From Chloroflexota bacterium (GTDB lineage Bacteria > Chloroflexota > Anaerolineae > Promineifilales > Promineifilaceae), in NCBI GenBank assembly GCA_022616275.1, contig JAKEFB010000164.1, forward strand, positions 1 through 36,890: a stretch of DNA of 36,890 bases, given 5' to 3'. The position numbers were made by a program, and so were the translations under genes. Under the pieces are notes generated by a model that saw only the letters and a list, made by a program, of their open reading frames with translations, was not told where the DNA came from and made no database searches. Shown one piece after another: positions 7,938 to 16,082 of this stretch; within the stretch, counting starts at the first letter, position 1, and every line of letters starts with the position of its first letter.

Positions 7938-9101
7938 ATGAACCGAACCCTGTTCCTGTTGGCCGCGTTCCTGTTGCTGGCCCTGTTCCTCGCCAGTTGC
8001 AGCCCCCAGACCATCGAAGTAACCCGCGTCGTCGAGGTGCCGGGCGAGGCGGTCGAGGTGACGCGCGTCGTCGAGGGCGAGGCGGAAACTGTCGAAGTTA
8101 CCCGCATTGTCGAAGGCACGCCCGTCCAGGAGGTTGTCGAGGTCACGCCGACCCCCATTGGCGGCGAACTCGTCCTCTACGCCTGCCTCTTCGACCCGGA
8201 CAAGCTCGAGGTGCTGTTCCAGACCTTTGAGGAGCAGACCGGCGTCAGTGTCACCTGCCTGGACATGAGCAGCGGTGAAGCCCTGGAGCGCATCCGCGCC
8301 GAGAAAGACAACCCCCAGGGCGACATCCTTTTCGGCACGACCAACCTGTCCCACGTCAACCTGGCCGCCGAAGCGCTGACCACGCCCTACCAGGGCGTCG
8401 GCTGGAACCTGCTGCCCGACGGCCCGTTGAAGGACCCGGATGGTTACTGGACCGGCTTCTACTACGGCGTCATCGGCTTCGCCTGCAGCCCGGAGCGGCT
8501 GGCCGAACTGGGCGCGCCCTGCCCCACCTCCTGGCAGGCCCTGCTTGACCCCGTCTACGCCGGCGAAATCGTCATCGCCAGCCCGGCCGCCTCGGGGACC
8601 TCCTATACGGTTCTGAGCGGCCTGGCCCAACTGTACGGCGAAGACGGCGCTTTTGAGTACTGGCAGCAGCTCGATGCCAACATCGCCCAATACACCGAGT
8701 CGGGCAGCGCCCCGGCTCGCATGGCGGCCGCCGGCGAGTTTGCCATTGGCATCGCCTTCACCCACGACATCCAGGTCCAGCAAGACAACGGCCTGCCGGT
8801 CGAAATCAGCTTCCCTGAGGAAGGGACGCCCTATGAAATCGGCGGCATCTCCATCATTGCCGGGGCCAGGAACGAAGCCGCTGCCCGGGCCTGGGTAGAT
8901 TACGTCTTCAGCCGGCCGTTCCAGCGCTACCACAACGACGTCGCCCACCGCATCCCGGTCATCGAGGGTGTCGAGCTGGCCGAAGGCACCGTTACCCTCG
9001 ACGACGTCACCCTCGTCGAAGGCTACGATCCCACCGAGTGGGCCGCCCAGCGCGACGCGCTCGTCGCCCGCTGGCAAGAAGAAATCGGCTCGCAACGCTA
9101 A
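7938..9101 (+). CDS. ABC importer solute-binding lipoprotein (FutA/AfuA-like)
   Basis: A 387-residue lipoprotein. A hydrophobic signal ends in a lipobox with Cys at residue 21 (FLASC). Residues 25-70 carry repeated V-E-V-T-R-V/I-V-E units typical of Chloroflexota binding proteins. The remainder is a family 1-type binding fold ('LVLYACLFDPDKLEVLFQTF', 'GDILFGTTN', 'YWTGFYYGVIGFAC', 'GEIVIASPAASGT', 'GISIIAGARN'), like proteins annotated as iron(III), hexose-phosphate or 2-aminoethylphosphonate binders. I do not see the paired tyrosines near the C terminus that bind iron, so iron is not assured. AAGAGGAGA gives a strong ribosome binding site. It is the first gene of an importer operon with permease, ATPase and a HAD gene. 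Confidence 0.85.
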   Translation: MNRTLFLLAAFLLLALFLASCSPQTIEVTRVVEVPGEAVEVTRVVEGEAETVEVTRIVEGTPVQEVVEVTPTPIGGELVLYACLFDPDKLEVLFQTFEEQTGVSVTCLDMSSGEALERIRAEKDNPQGDILFGTTNLSHVNLAAEALTTPYQGVGWNLLPDGPLKDPDGYWTGFYYGVIGFACSPERLAELGAPCPTSWQALLDPVYAGEIVIASPAASGTSYTVLSGLAQLYGEDGAFEYWQQLDANIAQYTESGSAPARMAAAGEFAIGIAFTHDIQVQQDNGLPVEISFPEEGTPYEIGGISIIAGARNEAAARAWVDYVFSRPFQRYHNDVAHRIPVIEGVELAEGTVTLDDVTLVEGYDPTEWAAQRDALVARWQEEIGSQR

Positions 9102-9120
9102 CGTTTCGACCAATTAACCC

Positions 9121-9152
9121 CCTCCCTTACCGGGCCTGCCCGGTAAGGGAGG
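9121..9152 (+). terminator. Strong hairpin after the binding-protein gene
   Basis: A perfect 14-bp stem (CCTCCCTTACCGGG and its complement) with a 4-base loop, 20 bases after the stop. There is no T run, so it more likely shields the lipoprotein mRNA end and lowers permease expression than ends all transcription. Confidence 0.6.
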
Positions 9153-9190
9153 AAACAGCACCTGTGGAGTACATCACGCTGAATGAAAAT

Positions 9191-9220
9191 AATCCGCGTT
9201 AATCCGCGTTAATCTGCGTC
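9191..9220. repeat. 10-bp tandem repeat, three units
   Basis: Three adjacent decamers, AATCCGCGTT, AATCCGCGTT and AATCTGCGTC, in the gap between the binding-protein hairpin and the permease start. Confidence 0.85.
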
Positions 9221-9245
9221 CTATATTGTAGGAACCGTCAAGCCT

Positions 9246-11147
9246 ATGGCGACCAAGGCCCTTGAACTGCCCGGCCGGCTGACCGTCGTCCAGAAACGGC
9301 GGCTGGCCTTTATTGCCTTAGTTCTTCTGGAAATCCTCCTGCTGGCGCTGGTTGGAACCTGGTTGATCCAGGTCCAATACGTCGAGGAGGAAGTCCAGGT
9401 CGTCGGCGACGTCGAGCGGGTGATCCTGCGGCGGGAAATTGTTGGCGACCCGGCTCTCTTCGCCCTGATCACCCTGGGCCTGCTGCTCCCCTTCGCTTCC
9501 GGCCGGCTGCGGCGGGAGCCTGTGCTGCTCGTCGCCCTCCAGGCGGCCGTGGTCGGGCTGATCGTCTTCGTCCTCTGGCCGCTGGGCCAGGTCTTCGTCG
9601 AAGGTTTTAAGGCCGCCCAGGGAGCCGAAGGCTTCTCGCTGGTCCAGTTTGAGCGGCTGCTCCAGCAACCGATGGTCGCCCGGGCGACCACCAACACCCT
9701 GATCCTGGGCCTTGTCTCGGCCACCCTGGCCACGGCCATTGGCACGCTGGTCGCCTACACTTTAACCCTGACCGACATTCCCAGGCGGGCCACCTTGCGC
9801 ATCCTGACCATTCTGCCGCTGGTTTCGCCGCCCTTTGCCGTCAGCTTCGCCTTTATTCTCCTTTTCGGCCGGCGCGGCATCATCACCTACGACTTGCTGC
9901 ACATTACCGAATACACGATCTACGGGCCGCAGGGGGTCATCCTGGTCCAGTTGATCAGCGACATTCCCCTGGTGGCCCTCATTCTCTCGGCCGTCTTTGC
10001 CTCCATCAGCCGCGACCTGGAGGAAGCCGCCCAAGACCTGGGCGGCCGGCCGCTGTTCGTCCTGCGAACCGTGACCTTCCCCCTGGTCACGCCGGCCATT
10101 CTCACCGCTTTTCTCCTGAGCTTTATTTCTTCTATTTCCGATTTCGGCAACCCGATGCTCATCGGCGGCGGCTTCCAGGTCCTGGCTACCCAGGCCTTCA
10201 TCCAGTTGATCGAATTGTTTGACCTGCAATTGGGCGCGGCGCTGTCCATGATCCTGATCATTCCGGCCCTGCTGGCTTTCCTGCTCCAGCATTGGATCAC
10301 CAGCCGCCGCTCCTACATCACCGTCACCAGCGGGGCCAAGACCGGCCACATCCGCAAGCTGCCGCCCTGGCTGAAGTGGCCTCTCTTTGGCCTGACACTG
10401 TTTATGGCCTTTTTTAATCTCCTGCTCTACGGCTCCATTTTTGTCGGCGCTTTCGTCAGGCAGTGGGGCTTCGACTACACTCCCACCTTCAGCAACCTGA
10501 GCGGCCTGGTCAATGCCCTGCCGATGTTGCGTAACTCCGTCGTCGTCTCCGTCGGCGCGGGCATTGTCGGCGGCTTGGTCGGGCTGCTGATCGCCTGGCT
10601 GGTGGCCCGGCAGCAGTTCCCCGGCCGGCGAGAATTAGACTTTGCCGCCACCGTCATGTACGCCGTGCCCGGCACTGTCGTCGGCATCGGCTACATCATT
10701 GCCTTCAACGCCGCGCCCTACTTCTGGACCGGCACTTTCTTCATCATCATCGTCGCCTACGCCTACCGCCGCCTGCCCGTGGGGCTGCGAACGGGCATCG
10801 CCGCCCAGAAACAAATTGACCCGACGCTGGAAGAAGCCTCGCTCGACCTGGGCGCGTCCCGCCTGCGCACCTTTGCCAGGATCACCTTTCCCCTGTTGAA
10901 CCGCGCCTTTCTGGCCGGGGTCATCTACATCTTTATCCGTTCCATGACCGATCTCAGCTCGGCCGTCTTCCTGAACAGCGGCCGGACCCAACTGTTCACC
11001 GTCCGCATGTTCCGGGTCATGACCACGGGCACGCCCAGCCAGGCGGCCGCCTTTGCCGCCCTGCTCATCGTCATCATCCTCCTCTCTCTCGGCCTGCTCA
11101 GCAAAGTGACCGGTAAGAGTTTCGTTGATCTCTTTCGGGTGTCCTGA
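9246..11147 (+). CDS. ABC importer permease, two fused BPD domains
   Basis: A 633-residue inner-membrane protein with two binding-protein-dependent transport domains in one chain, as in FbpB-type permeases. Each half has an EAA loop that docks on the ATPase: 'EEAAQDLGGRPLFVLRTVTFPL' in part near residue 260 and 'EEASLDLGASRL' near residue 530. Extra N-terminal membrane segments come before the first domain. The ATG at 9246 has only a weak, distant GGAA upstream, so low translation is likely. The last codons (GKSFVDLFRV) and the TGA stop are repeated 58 bases downstream in a tandem duplication. The stop overlaps the ATG of a short frame that bridges to the ATPase gene. Confidence 0.9.
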   Translation: MATKALELPGRLTVVQKRRLAFIALVLLEILLLALVGTWLIQVQYVEEEVQVVGDVERVILRREIVGDPALFALITLGLLLPFASGRLRREPVLLVALQAAVVGLIVFVLWPLGQVFVEGFKAAQGAEGFSLVQFERLLQQPMVARATTNTLILGLVSATLATAIGTLVAYTLTLTDIPRRATLRILTILPLVSPPFAVSFAFILLFGRRGIITYDLLHITEYTIYGPQGVILVQLISDIPLVALILSAVFASISRDLEEAAQDLGGRPLFVLRTVTFPLVTPAILTAFLLSFISSISDFGNPMLIGGGFQVLATQAFIQLIELFDLQLGAALSMILIIPALLAFLLQHWITSRRSYITVTSGAKTGHIRKLPPWLKWPLFGLTLFMAFFNLLLYGSIFVGAFVRQWGFDYTPTFSNLSGLVNALPMLRNSVVVSVGAGIVGGLVGLLIAWLVARQQFPGRRELDFAATVMYAVPGTVVGIGYIIAFNAAPYFWTGTFFIIIVAYAYRRLPVGLRTGIAAQKQIDPTLEEASLDLGASRLRTFARITFPLLNRAFLAGVIYIFIRSMTDLSSAVFLNSGRTQLFTVRMFRVMTTGTPSQAAAFAALLIVIILLSLGLLSKVTGKSFVDLFRVS

Positions 11148-11215
11148 TGGCTGAATTCTTGAAGTGCCTGGTAAGAGTTTCGTTGACCTCTTTAGGGTGT
11201 TCTGATGGCTGAATC
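11104..11215 (+). repeat. 58-bp tandem duplication at the permease/ATPase junction
   Basis: The stretch starting near 11104 recurs 58 bases on, starting near 11162. From 11112-11157 against 11170-11215, 42 of 46 bases match. Each copy encodes the permease C terminus, a TGATG stop/start overlap and the first ATPase codons. The permease ends in copy 1 and the ATPase starts in copy 2. Confidence 0.9.
11147..11212 (+). CDS. 21-codon coupling peptide made by the duplication
   Basis: The ATG overlapping the permease stop (TGATG) in the first copy opens a frame that begins MAEF like the old ATPase start and runs into a TGA at 11210-11212. That stop lies just past the true ATPase ATG at 11205, so ribosomes finishing the peptide could restart there. 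Function as a peptide is unlikely; its role would be coupling. Confidence 0.45.
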   Translation: MAEFLKCLVRVSLTSLGCSDG

Positions 11216-12320
11216 CTTTTCCACGGCTTCTATCACCTTGCAAGACCTGAGCCGCCACTTCGGCGCGATCATGGCTGTGGACCGCGTCAACCTGAAGATT
11301 GAGGCCGGCACGCTGGTCTGCCTGCTGGGGCCAAGCGGCTGCGGCAAGACGACGACGCTGCGCATGATTGCCGGCTTTGAAGAGCCGACCTCCGGCCGGG
11401 TCTTGCTTGGCCTGGAGGACGTCACCAACGTGCCGCCCCACGCCCGGCCGACGGCTATGGTCTTTCAGAGCTACGCCCTCTTTCCCCACATGAGCGTCTA
11501 TGAGAACATTGCCTACGGCCTGCGCGCCCGGCGGCGGCCGAAAGCGGAAATCGCCGAACGGGTGGGCGAGGTCGTTACCCTGATGGAGTTGCAAGGGCAG
11601 GAAAAAAAGGCGCCGCCCCAACTCTCCGGCGGCCAGCAGCAGCGGGTAGCCCTGGCCCGGGCGCTGGTCATCCGGCCCAAGGTCTTGCTCTTTGACGAGC
11701 CGCTGTCTAACCTGGACGCCCAATTGCGCGTACGCATGCGCGGCGAAATTCGCGATCTACAGCGCCGCCTGGGCATTACCAGCGTCTACGTCACCCACGA
11801 CCAGGAAGAGGCCTTCAGCATTGCCGACCAGGTGGCCATTATGAACAAGGGCCGGCTCATCCAGGTGGGCACGCCGCGCGAGCTTTACCGCCAGCCGGCC
11901 GACCGCTTTGTGGCCGAATTTGTGGGCCAGTCCAACGTCCTGCCCGTGGAGGTCGTGGAAAGCGGCAGCAACGGCGCGGTCGTCCGCCTCTTCGGCCAGA
12001 CGATCCGCAGCCGCCGGCCGCCGCCACCAAGCAGCCCTCGGGCTGCCATCGTCCTCCGGCCGGAGGCGCTCCGGCTGAACAAGGCTGGTGGCCAGGGCGT
12101 CCCGGCCCACGTCCTCGGCCTCTCCTACATTGGCCCCATGGCCCGCTATACCGTCGGCGTCCAGGACGGGACCGTCCAGGGCGGGTCCGCCCAAGGCGGG
12201 GCCATCCTGACCGTGGACATCTACAACCCCGGCCCCGACGAGTTTTATCCCGAAGGCACGCCGGTTAGCCTCCAGTTCCCGGCCGAAGTGCCGTCTTTGC
12301 TCGGTGGAGACAACGTATGA
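11205..12320 (+). CDS. ABC importer ATP-binding protein (FbpC/PotA type)
   Basis: A 371-residue ATPase. The Walker A motif GPSGCGKTTT is near residue 43, the Q-loop at 'MVFQSYALFPHM', the signature LSGGQQQRVALARAL near 145, Walker B LLFDEPLSNLD near 165 and the switch His in 'YVTHDQEEA'. The C-terminal part, after 'FVAEFVGQSNVLPVEV', is a TOBE-type regulatory domain with 'IVLRPEALRL'. It drives uptake through the fused permease. The start in the second duplication copy keeps the same first codons (MAE) as the lost start. The stop overlaps the next ATG (ATGA), so the HAD gene belongs to the same operon. Confidence 0.92.
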   Translation: MAESFSTASITLQDLSRHFGAIMAVDRVNLKIEAGTLVCLLGPSGCGKTTTLRMIAGFEEPTSGRVLLGLEDVTNVPPHARPTAMVFQSYALFPHMSVYENIAYGLRARRRPKAEIAERVGEVVTLMELQGQEKKAPPQLSGGQQQRVALARALVIRPKVLLFDEPLSNLDAQLRVRMRGEIRDLQRRLGITSVYVTHDQEEAFSIADQVAIMNKGRLIQVGTPRELYRQPADRFVAEFVGQSNVLPVEVVESGSNGAVVRLFGQTIRSRRPPPPSSPRAAIVLRPEALRLNKAGGQGVPAHVLGLSYIGPMARYTVGVQDGTVQGGSAQGGAILTVDIYNPGPDEFYPEGTPVSLQFPAEVPSLLGGDNV

Positions 12321-12871
12321 GCCGGCGCATCCTGGCTATTTGCTTTGACTTCGGCGACACCCTGGCCGACGAAGCCACCGAAGTCAAAGACGAGACCCTG
12401 ACCACCCTGCGGGCCGAGCTGATTCCTGGCGCAGGGGAAACGGTGCGGGAGCTGAAGCAGCGCGGCTACCGGCTGGCTCTCGTCGCCGACGGCCGGCCGG
12501 GCACGTACTTGAACGTCCTCAGCCAGCACGGCCTGTACGACCTCTTTGACGCCTACACCATCTCCGAACACCTGGGGGTTGAAAAGCCCGACCAGCGCAT
12601 GTTTGTCCACGCCCTGGAGCAGTTGGGCATTGACCGGGCGGCCTACGGCCGGACGCTCATGATCGGCAACAACCTGGCCCGCGACGTCAAGGGGGCAAAC
12701 CAGGTCGGGATGATCAGCGTCTGGCTGGACTGGGCGCCGCGCCGGCCGAAAGTGCCGGCCGACGACTCCGAAATCCCCCATTTTACCATCCGCCAGCCGG
12801 CCGAGTTGCTGGCGCTTCTTGAACAACTGGAGCAGGAGATAGGAGATAGGAGATTAGAGATTGGAGATTGA
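12317..12871 (+). CDS. HAD family hydrolase
   Basis: A 184-residue haloacid dehalogenase-type hydrolase. The nucleophile Asp11 and acid Asp14 are in DFGDTL (residues 11-16); the motif III Lys is in 'VEKPDQRMF' and the motif IV region is 'LMIGNNLARDV'. Motif II has Ala where Ser/Thr is usual ('LVADGRPG'). Such enzymes mostly remove phosphate from small molecules. The ATG overlaps the ATPase stop (ATGA), tying it to the importer. The last residues (GDRRLEIGD) are read from the heptad repeat that follows, so the true C terminus is probably shorter. Confidence 0.85.
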   Translation: MSRRILAICFDFGDTLADEATEVKDETLTTLRAELIPGAGETVRELKQRGYRLALVADGRPGTYLNVLSQHGLYDLFDAYTISEHLGVEKPDQRMFVHALEQLGIDRAAYGRTLMIGNNLARDVKGANQVGMISVWLDWAPRRPKVPADDSEIPHFTIRQPAELLALLEQLEQEIGDRRLEIGD

Positions 12872-12901
12872 TCAATCTCTAATCTCTAATCTCCAATCTC
12901 C
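12835..12901. terminator. Heptad-repeat hairpin shared by two convergent HAD genes
   Basis: Left units GGAGATA/GGAGATT/AGAGATT and right units AATCTCT/AATCTCC, all 7 bp, face each other around GATC (12870-12873). The inner 21-bp arms (12849-12869 and 12874-12894) differ at one position. The stop codons of both convergent genes lie inside. A two-way terminator role is inferred from its place. Confidence 0.7.
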
Positions 12902-13622
12902 AATGATCTAGAATCTCCCGCACCCCGGCCGACGCCGGCCGGCTGGCGACGTAATCGGCCAGTTGCTTCACCGCCGGCGCGGCGTTGGCCGGGGCCGCCC
13001 GGTGGCCGACCAGCGCCAGGAACGGCAGGTCCACGTCGGAATCGCCGACGCCCAACATCGCTTCGGGGGGGATGCCCAGACTCTGGCTGAGATAGGCAAT
13101 ACCCTGGCCCTTGTCAACGCCGGCCGGCAAGACGTTGAGGCAGGAGGTCGAATAGACCAGCTTGACCGTCTGGCTCAAGGGTCCCAGCGCCTCCGTCGCC
13201 CAACTGTCCAGCCGGTGCGTCTCGGCCGGCTCTTCGGCGAAGAGGGTCAGGGTGTACTCCTTGCCCGGCTGGAAGAAGGCCAGCCCTGTTCTAACCAGCC
13301 TCTCCTCCAGCCGCTGCCGGACGGCGCGCATGTCGGTCCGGCCGTCCAGCGCCGGGTTGCGGACAAAACGGTAGCCGTCAGGAAAGTAAAGTCCCGCCCC
13401 GTTCTCGAAGACGCCGGGCAGGTGGCCGTCAATGGCCTGGAGCATGACCTCCAGGTACGGGGCCGGCCGGCCGGTGCAGAGCGTCACGGCCGGGAGGGCG
13501 GGGTTCTGCCGCGCCGCCCGGTTCATCGCCGCCAGCCGGCCGAGCAGCTCCAGGTCAAGGGCCTGGGCCTCGCCGCCCGTCAAAACGCCGTCAATGTCAA
13601 AGACAAGGAGTCGAATGGTCAT
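12879..13622 (-). CDS. HAD-IIB type sugar/phosphoglycerate phosphatase-like
   Basis: A 247-residue HAD phosphatase with a large cap, like mannosyl-3-phosphoglycerate or sucrose-phosphate phosphatases. Asp9 and Asp11 lie in FDIDGVLT, the Thr motif is 'TLCTGRP', the Lys motif is 'VDKGQG' and the last acidic motif is GVGDSDVD. The ATG at 13622 is chosen because the first strand of the fold (IRLLVFDID) starts right after it; a longer frame runs through hairpin repeats. Its last residues (RLEIRD) come from the heptad hairpin. It converges with the importer operon. The substrate is not shown by the sequence. Confidence 0.8.
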   Translation of the reverse strand: MTIRLLVFDIDGVLTGGEAQALDLELLGRLAAMNRAARQNPALPAVTLCTGRPAPYLEVMLQAIDGHLPGVFENGAGLYFPDGYRFVRNPALDGRTDMRAVRQRLEERLVRTGLAFFQPGKEYTLTLFAEEPAETHRLDSWATEALGPLSQTVKLVYSTSCLNVLPAGVDKGQGIAYLSQSLGIPPEAMLGVGDSDVDLPFLALVGHRAAPANAAPAVKQLADYVASRPASAGVREILDHWRLEIRD

Positions 13623-13630
13623 ACTGGGAA

Positions 13631-13685
13631 CGCGGACATCCTGTCCGCAGATGCGGGCGGAGTTGGCAGCCAACTCAATGCCCGC
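13631..13685. repeat. Nested hairpin element upstream of the HAD-IIB gene
   Basis: A 7-bp stem hairpin (GCGGACA/TGTCCGC, 13632-13648) is followed by a nested one: outer GCGGGC/GCCCGC (13653-13658, 13680-13685) and inner GAGTTGGC/GCCAACTC (13660-13667, 13669-13676). It fills the gap between two minus-strand genes and looks like a mobile REP-type element. Confidence 0.7.
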
Positions 13686-13729
13686 GTGCCAATGCCATCT
13701 GCTGAGTATAGCCGTCAAAGCGGTTTTCT

Positions 13730-16021
13730 TCACTCTTCAACCAGCGCCCTGAGGTAGTTAACCATGTGCCATCGCTCTTCCTCCGGCAATTTATCGGCGA
13801 AGGAGGGCATGGCCGTGCCGGGAATGCCGGCGGCGATAAAGTCAAACAACGCCTGGTCGGAGTGGAGCGGGACGTGCGTCCGCAGATCGGCCGGCGGCGG
13901 ATCCAGCGCAGCGGCGGCCGGCCCGTCGCCCCGGCCGGCCGGCCCGTGGCAGCTCAGGCAATTGGCCTGGTAGACCTCCCGGCCTTCCTCGATAGAGAGC
14001 TGGCTGGGCGGGAAGGGGTTGCCGGCCTGGGCCGTCTCCTGGCCAACGCCCAACTGGACGCCACTGACCAGGAGAAGGCCGGCGATGACGCCGGCCACGC
14101 CGGGCGCCACCAGCGCTCGCCCGCGCCGCTGCCGCCAGCCACCCAGGGGAACGCTCACGCCCAGGAAGAGGAAGCCCAGCAAGGCCAGCTCCAGCCCCCA
14201 CAGCACCTGGCCCGTTTGCCGGTCCGGGGCAATGGCGGCGCTGTTCGCTCCGGCGGCCGGCAGCACCTCAAAGCGGAAGGCGGCGTGGGCGTCAAAAGCG
14301 TCCGGCCGGATAATGGTTAGCTCCACCTGCCAGCGGCCGGCAACGCTGAGGAACAGGTCGTCGAAGGTATATTGCCCTTCGCCGTCGTGGCTGGCCCGCT
14401 CTGCCAGCGGCGAAAGGTCGGCGTCCAGGTAGACGGCCGTCAGGCTCACGTCGCTGGCGTTGGTAATCGGGTTGCCTCGCCGGTCGTGGAGCGTGACCTG
14501 GAACTGGTTAGGCCCGACCCGCCCTGGGGCGCCGTCCAGGAAGATGTGCGCCCCTTCGGCCGTGTCCTGGAACGAGAGCCGGTTGTCTGTCCCCAGCCCC
14601 TGGCGGGAGGCCACCTGGCGGGCCGGCTCCAGCGTCACCAGGAAGCCCACCGCCAGGAGTACCAGCGCCCCCAGCGTTGCCTCGGCCGTCACCGAGCGGC
14701 GTAGCAGGCTGCCGGCCCGCTCCTCCCCGGCCAGCCGTTTGCTGACCGACAACAGGTTAAACGCGCCCAGCAGCAGCAAGGGAACGATCAAGACCAGCTT
14801 GGCGATCAGCGCCAGGCCGTAGGGCGTTTGCAGCGCCGGCCAGACCGTGACCTGGGCGTAGGCGCTGTAGAGGCCGGTAATAATCAGCGTGCCGACGCTC
14901 AGGGCGGCCAGGGCTGAAAAGTTGGGCACGAGCGCTGCCAGGAACGGCCGCCGTTCGTCGCCGGGCAGGGTCCGCAGGATGAGCGGCAGGTTGAGAGCGA
15001 AGTGAAAGAGACCGCCGACCCAGAAAGCGGCCGCCAGCAGGTGGAAAAAGTCACTCACCACGGCCGCCAGGCGAATGCCCTCCGTCGCTGCGGCGTGGCT
15101 GGTCAGGCTAATAGTCAACAACACCCCACTGCCCAGCAAGAGGGCCAGCGCGCTGCCCTCCTGGGACCGCAGGCTTCCAGCCTGCCGCTCCTCTCCAGAA
15201 AGGAAAAAGCGTAGCGCCACCGCCAGCGCCAGGAACAGCCACAGCCGCCACAGCCACAGCCGCCCCCACTCAGTCTGGGCCACTAAATCCAGGAGCGGCC
15301 GGCCAACCACCTGGACCAGCCCGACCTCCTGGACCAGCGCCGCCTGGAGCAGCAAATGTCCCACCGAAGCAATCAGGAACAGCCCCATCGCCAGCCAGAT
15401 GCCCCGGAGCAGGCGGCCGTTCAGGCGCAGCGCCAGGGTCTGGACGGCTTCCGTCGCCTCTGCCTGGGCCAGGGCCGACGACAACACCCACAGCTTGAAC
15501 CCCAGGCCGCCCACGACGGCCAGAATGGCCAGCAAGGCCAGCCAGCGCAACACGGGTTCCAGTGGGGACTGGAGCAGCGGCTGATCGCTCCCGGCCGGGC
15601 CGGCCGGCCCGCCGGCCGGGGCCTCTCCGACCGAGAAAATAAAAGAACCCCGGACCCGGTGGCCGTCCACCGAAGATAAATTTTTCCAGGCCACCGTGTA
15701 AGTCCCGTCCGGCAGTGGCGGCAGGGTGACCGACAGGACGGTTGGGTCCAGTGGGTCTACCAGGCTATCGCCGTTGTCCACCGCCTGCCCCTGGGTGTCG
15801 AGCACCTGGATCTCGCTGAAGCCGGGTTCAACCGGCTCGGTAAACCAGATCACCACCCGCTCAGGGGATTGAGGCAGGACGGCGTTGGGTGCCGGCTCGG
15901 CCCGGGCCAGGTTGGCGTGGGCCGCGGCCGGCCGCGCTGTGGCCACAAGCCACCATACCACCAGCCCGGTAACGCCCAGCAGGCGAGCGAGGTAGGCGGC
16001 TGGCCTGGATGTTTGCTTCAT
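13730..16021 (-). CDS. CopC-CopD-cytochrome c fusion, copper protein
   Basis: A 763-residue membrane protein. A signal peptide is followed by a CopC domain: the mature protein would begin at His (AAA|HANL), and the second copper-side motif VDGHRVRG is visible. Residues about 170-480 are a CopD membrane domain with many hydrophobic segments and His residues. A beta domain follows ('FQVTLHDRRGNPI'), then one or two membrane spans, and last a cytochrome c domain with CLSCHG and a Met ligand region 'GTAMPSFADKL'. It probably handles copper at the membrane; the heme domain suggests electron transfer or a link to respiration. The ATG at 16021 has AGGTGA five bases upstream and is preferred to 16039. 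Confidence 0.85.
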   Translation of the reverse strand: MKQTSRPAAYLARLLGVTGLVVWWLVATARPAAAHANLARAEPAPNAVLPQSPERVVIWFTEPVEPGFSEIQVLDTQGQAVDNGDSLVDPLDPTVLSVTLPPLPDGTYTVAWKNLSSVDGHRVRGSFIFSVGEAPAGGPAGPAGSDQPLLQSPLEPVLRWLALLAILAVVGGLGFKLWVLSSALAQAEATEAVQTLALRLNGRLLRGIWLAMGLFLIASVGHLLLQAALVQEVGLVQVVGRPLLDLVAQTEWGRLWLWRLWLFLALAVALRFFLSGEERQAGSLRSQEGSALALLLGSGVLLTISLTSHAAATEGIRLAAVVSDFFHLLAAAFWVGGLFHFALNLPLILRTLPGDERRPFLAALVPNFSALAALSVGTLIITGLYSAYAQVTVWPALQTPYGLALIAKLVLIVPLLLLGAFNLLSVSKRLAGEERAGSLLRRSVTAEATLGALVLLAVGFLVTLEPARQVASRQGLGTDNRLSFQDTAEGAHIFLDGAPGRVGPNQFQVTLHDRRGNPITNASDVSLTAVYLDADLSPLAERASHDGEGQYTFDDLFLSVAGRWQVELTIIRPDAFDAHAAFRFEVLPAAGANSAAIAPDRQTGQVLWGLELALLGFLFLGVSVPLGGWRQRRGRALVAPGVAGVIAGLLLVSGVQLGVGQETAQAGNPFPPSQLSIEEGREVYQANCLSCHGPAGRGDGPAAAALDPPPADLRTHVPLHSDQALFDFIAAGIPGTAMPSFADKLPEEERWHMVNYLRALVEE

Positions 16022-16082
16022 CGTTTCACCTGTAACCATAGGGCGCCTGGACTGGCCAGGCGCCCCCAGGTAACGAACCAGT

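Noticed and set aside
7920-9113. Long open frame on the minus strand opposite the solute-binding lipoprotein gene
   Set aside because: It mirrors the codon pattern of a clear lipoprotein gene with signal, lipobox and ribosome binding site; its own protein has no recognisable domain.
10635-11723. Long minus-strand frame opposite the permease and ATPase genes
   Set aside because: It crosses two well-supported genes, including the ATPase motifs, and reads as a low-complexity Gly/Gln/Arg-rich product, typical of an antisense shadow in high-GC DNA.
12835-12901. Heptad repeats as a CRISPR array
   Set aside because: Units are 7 bp without spacers; no cas genes are present. The same holds for the other short-period arrays.
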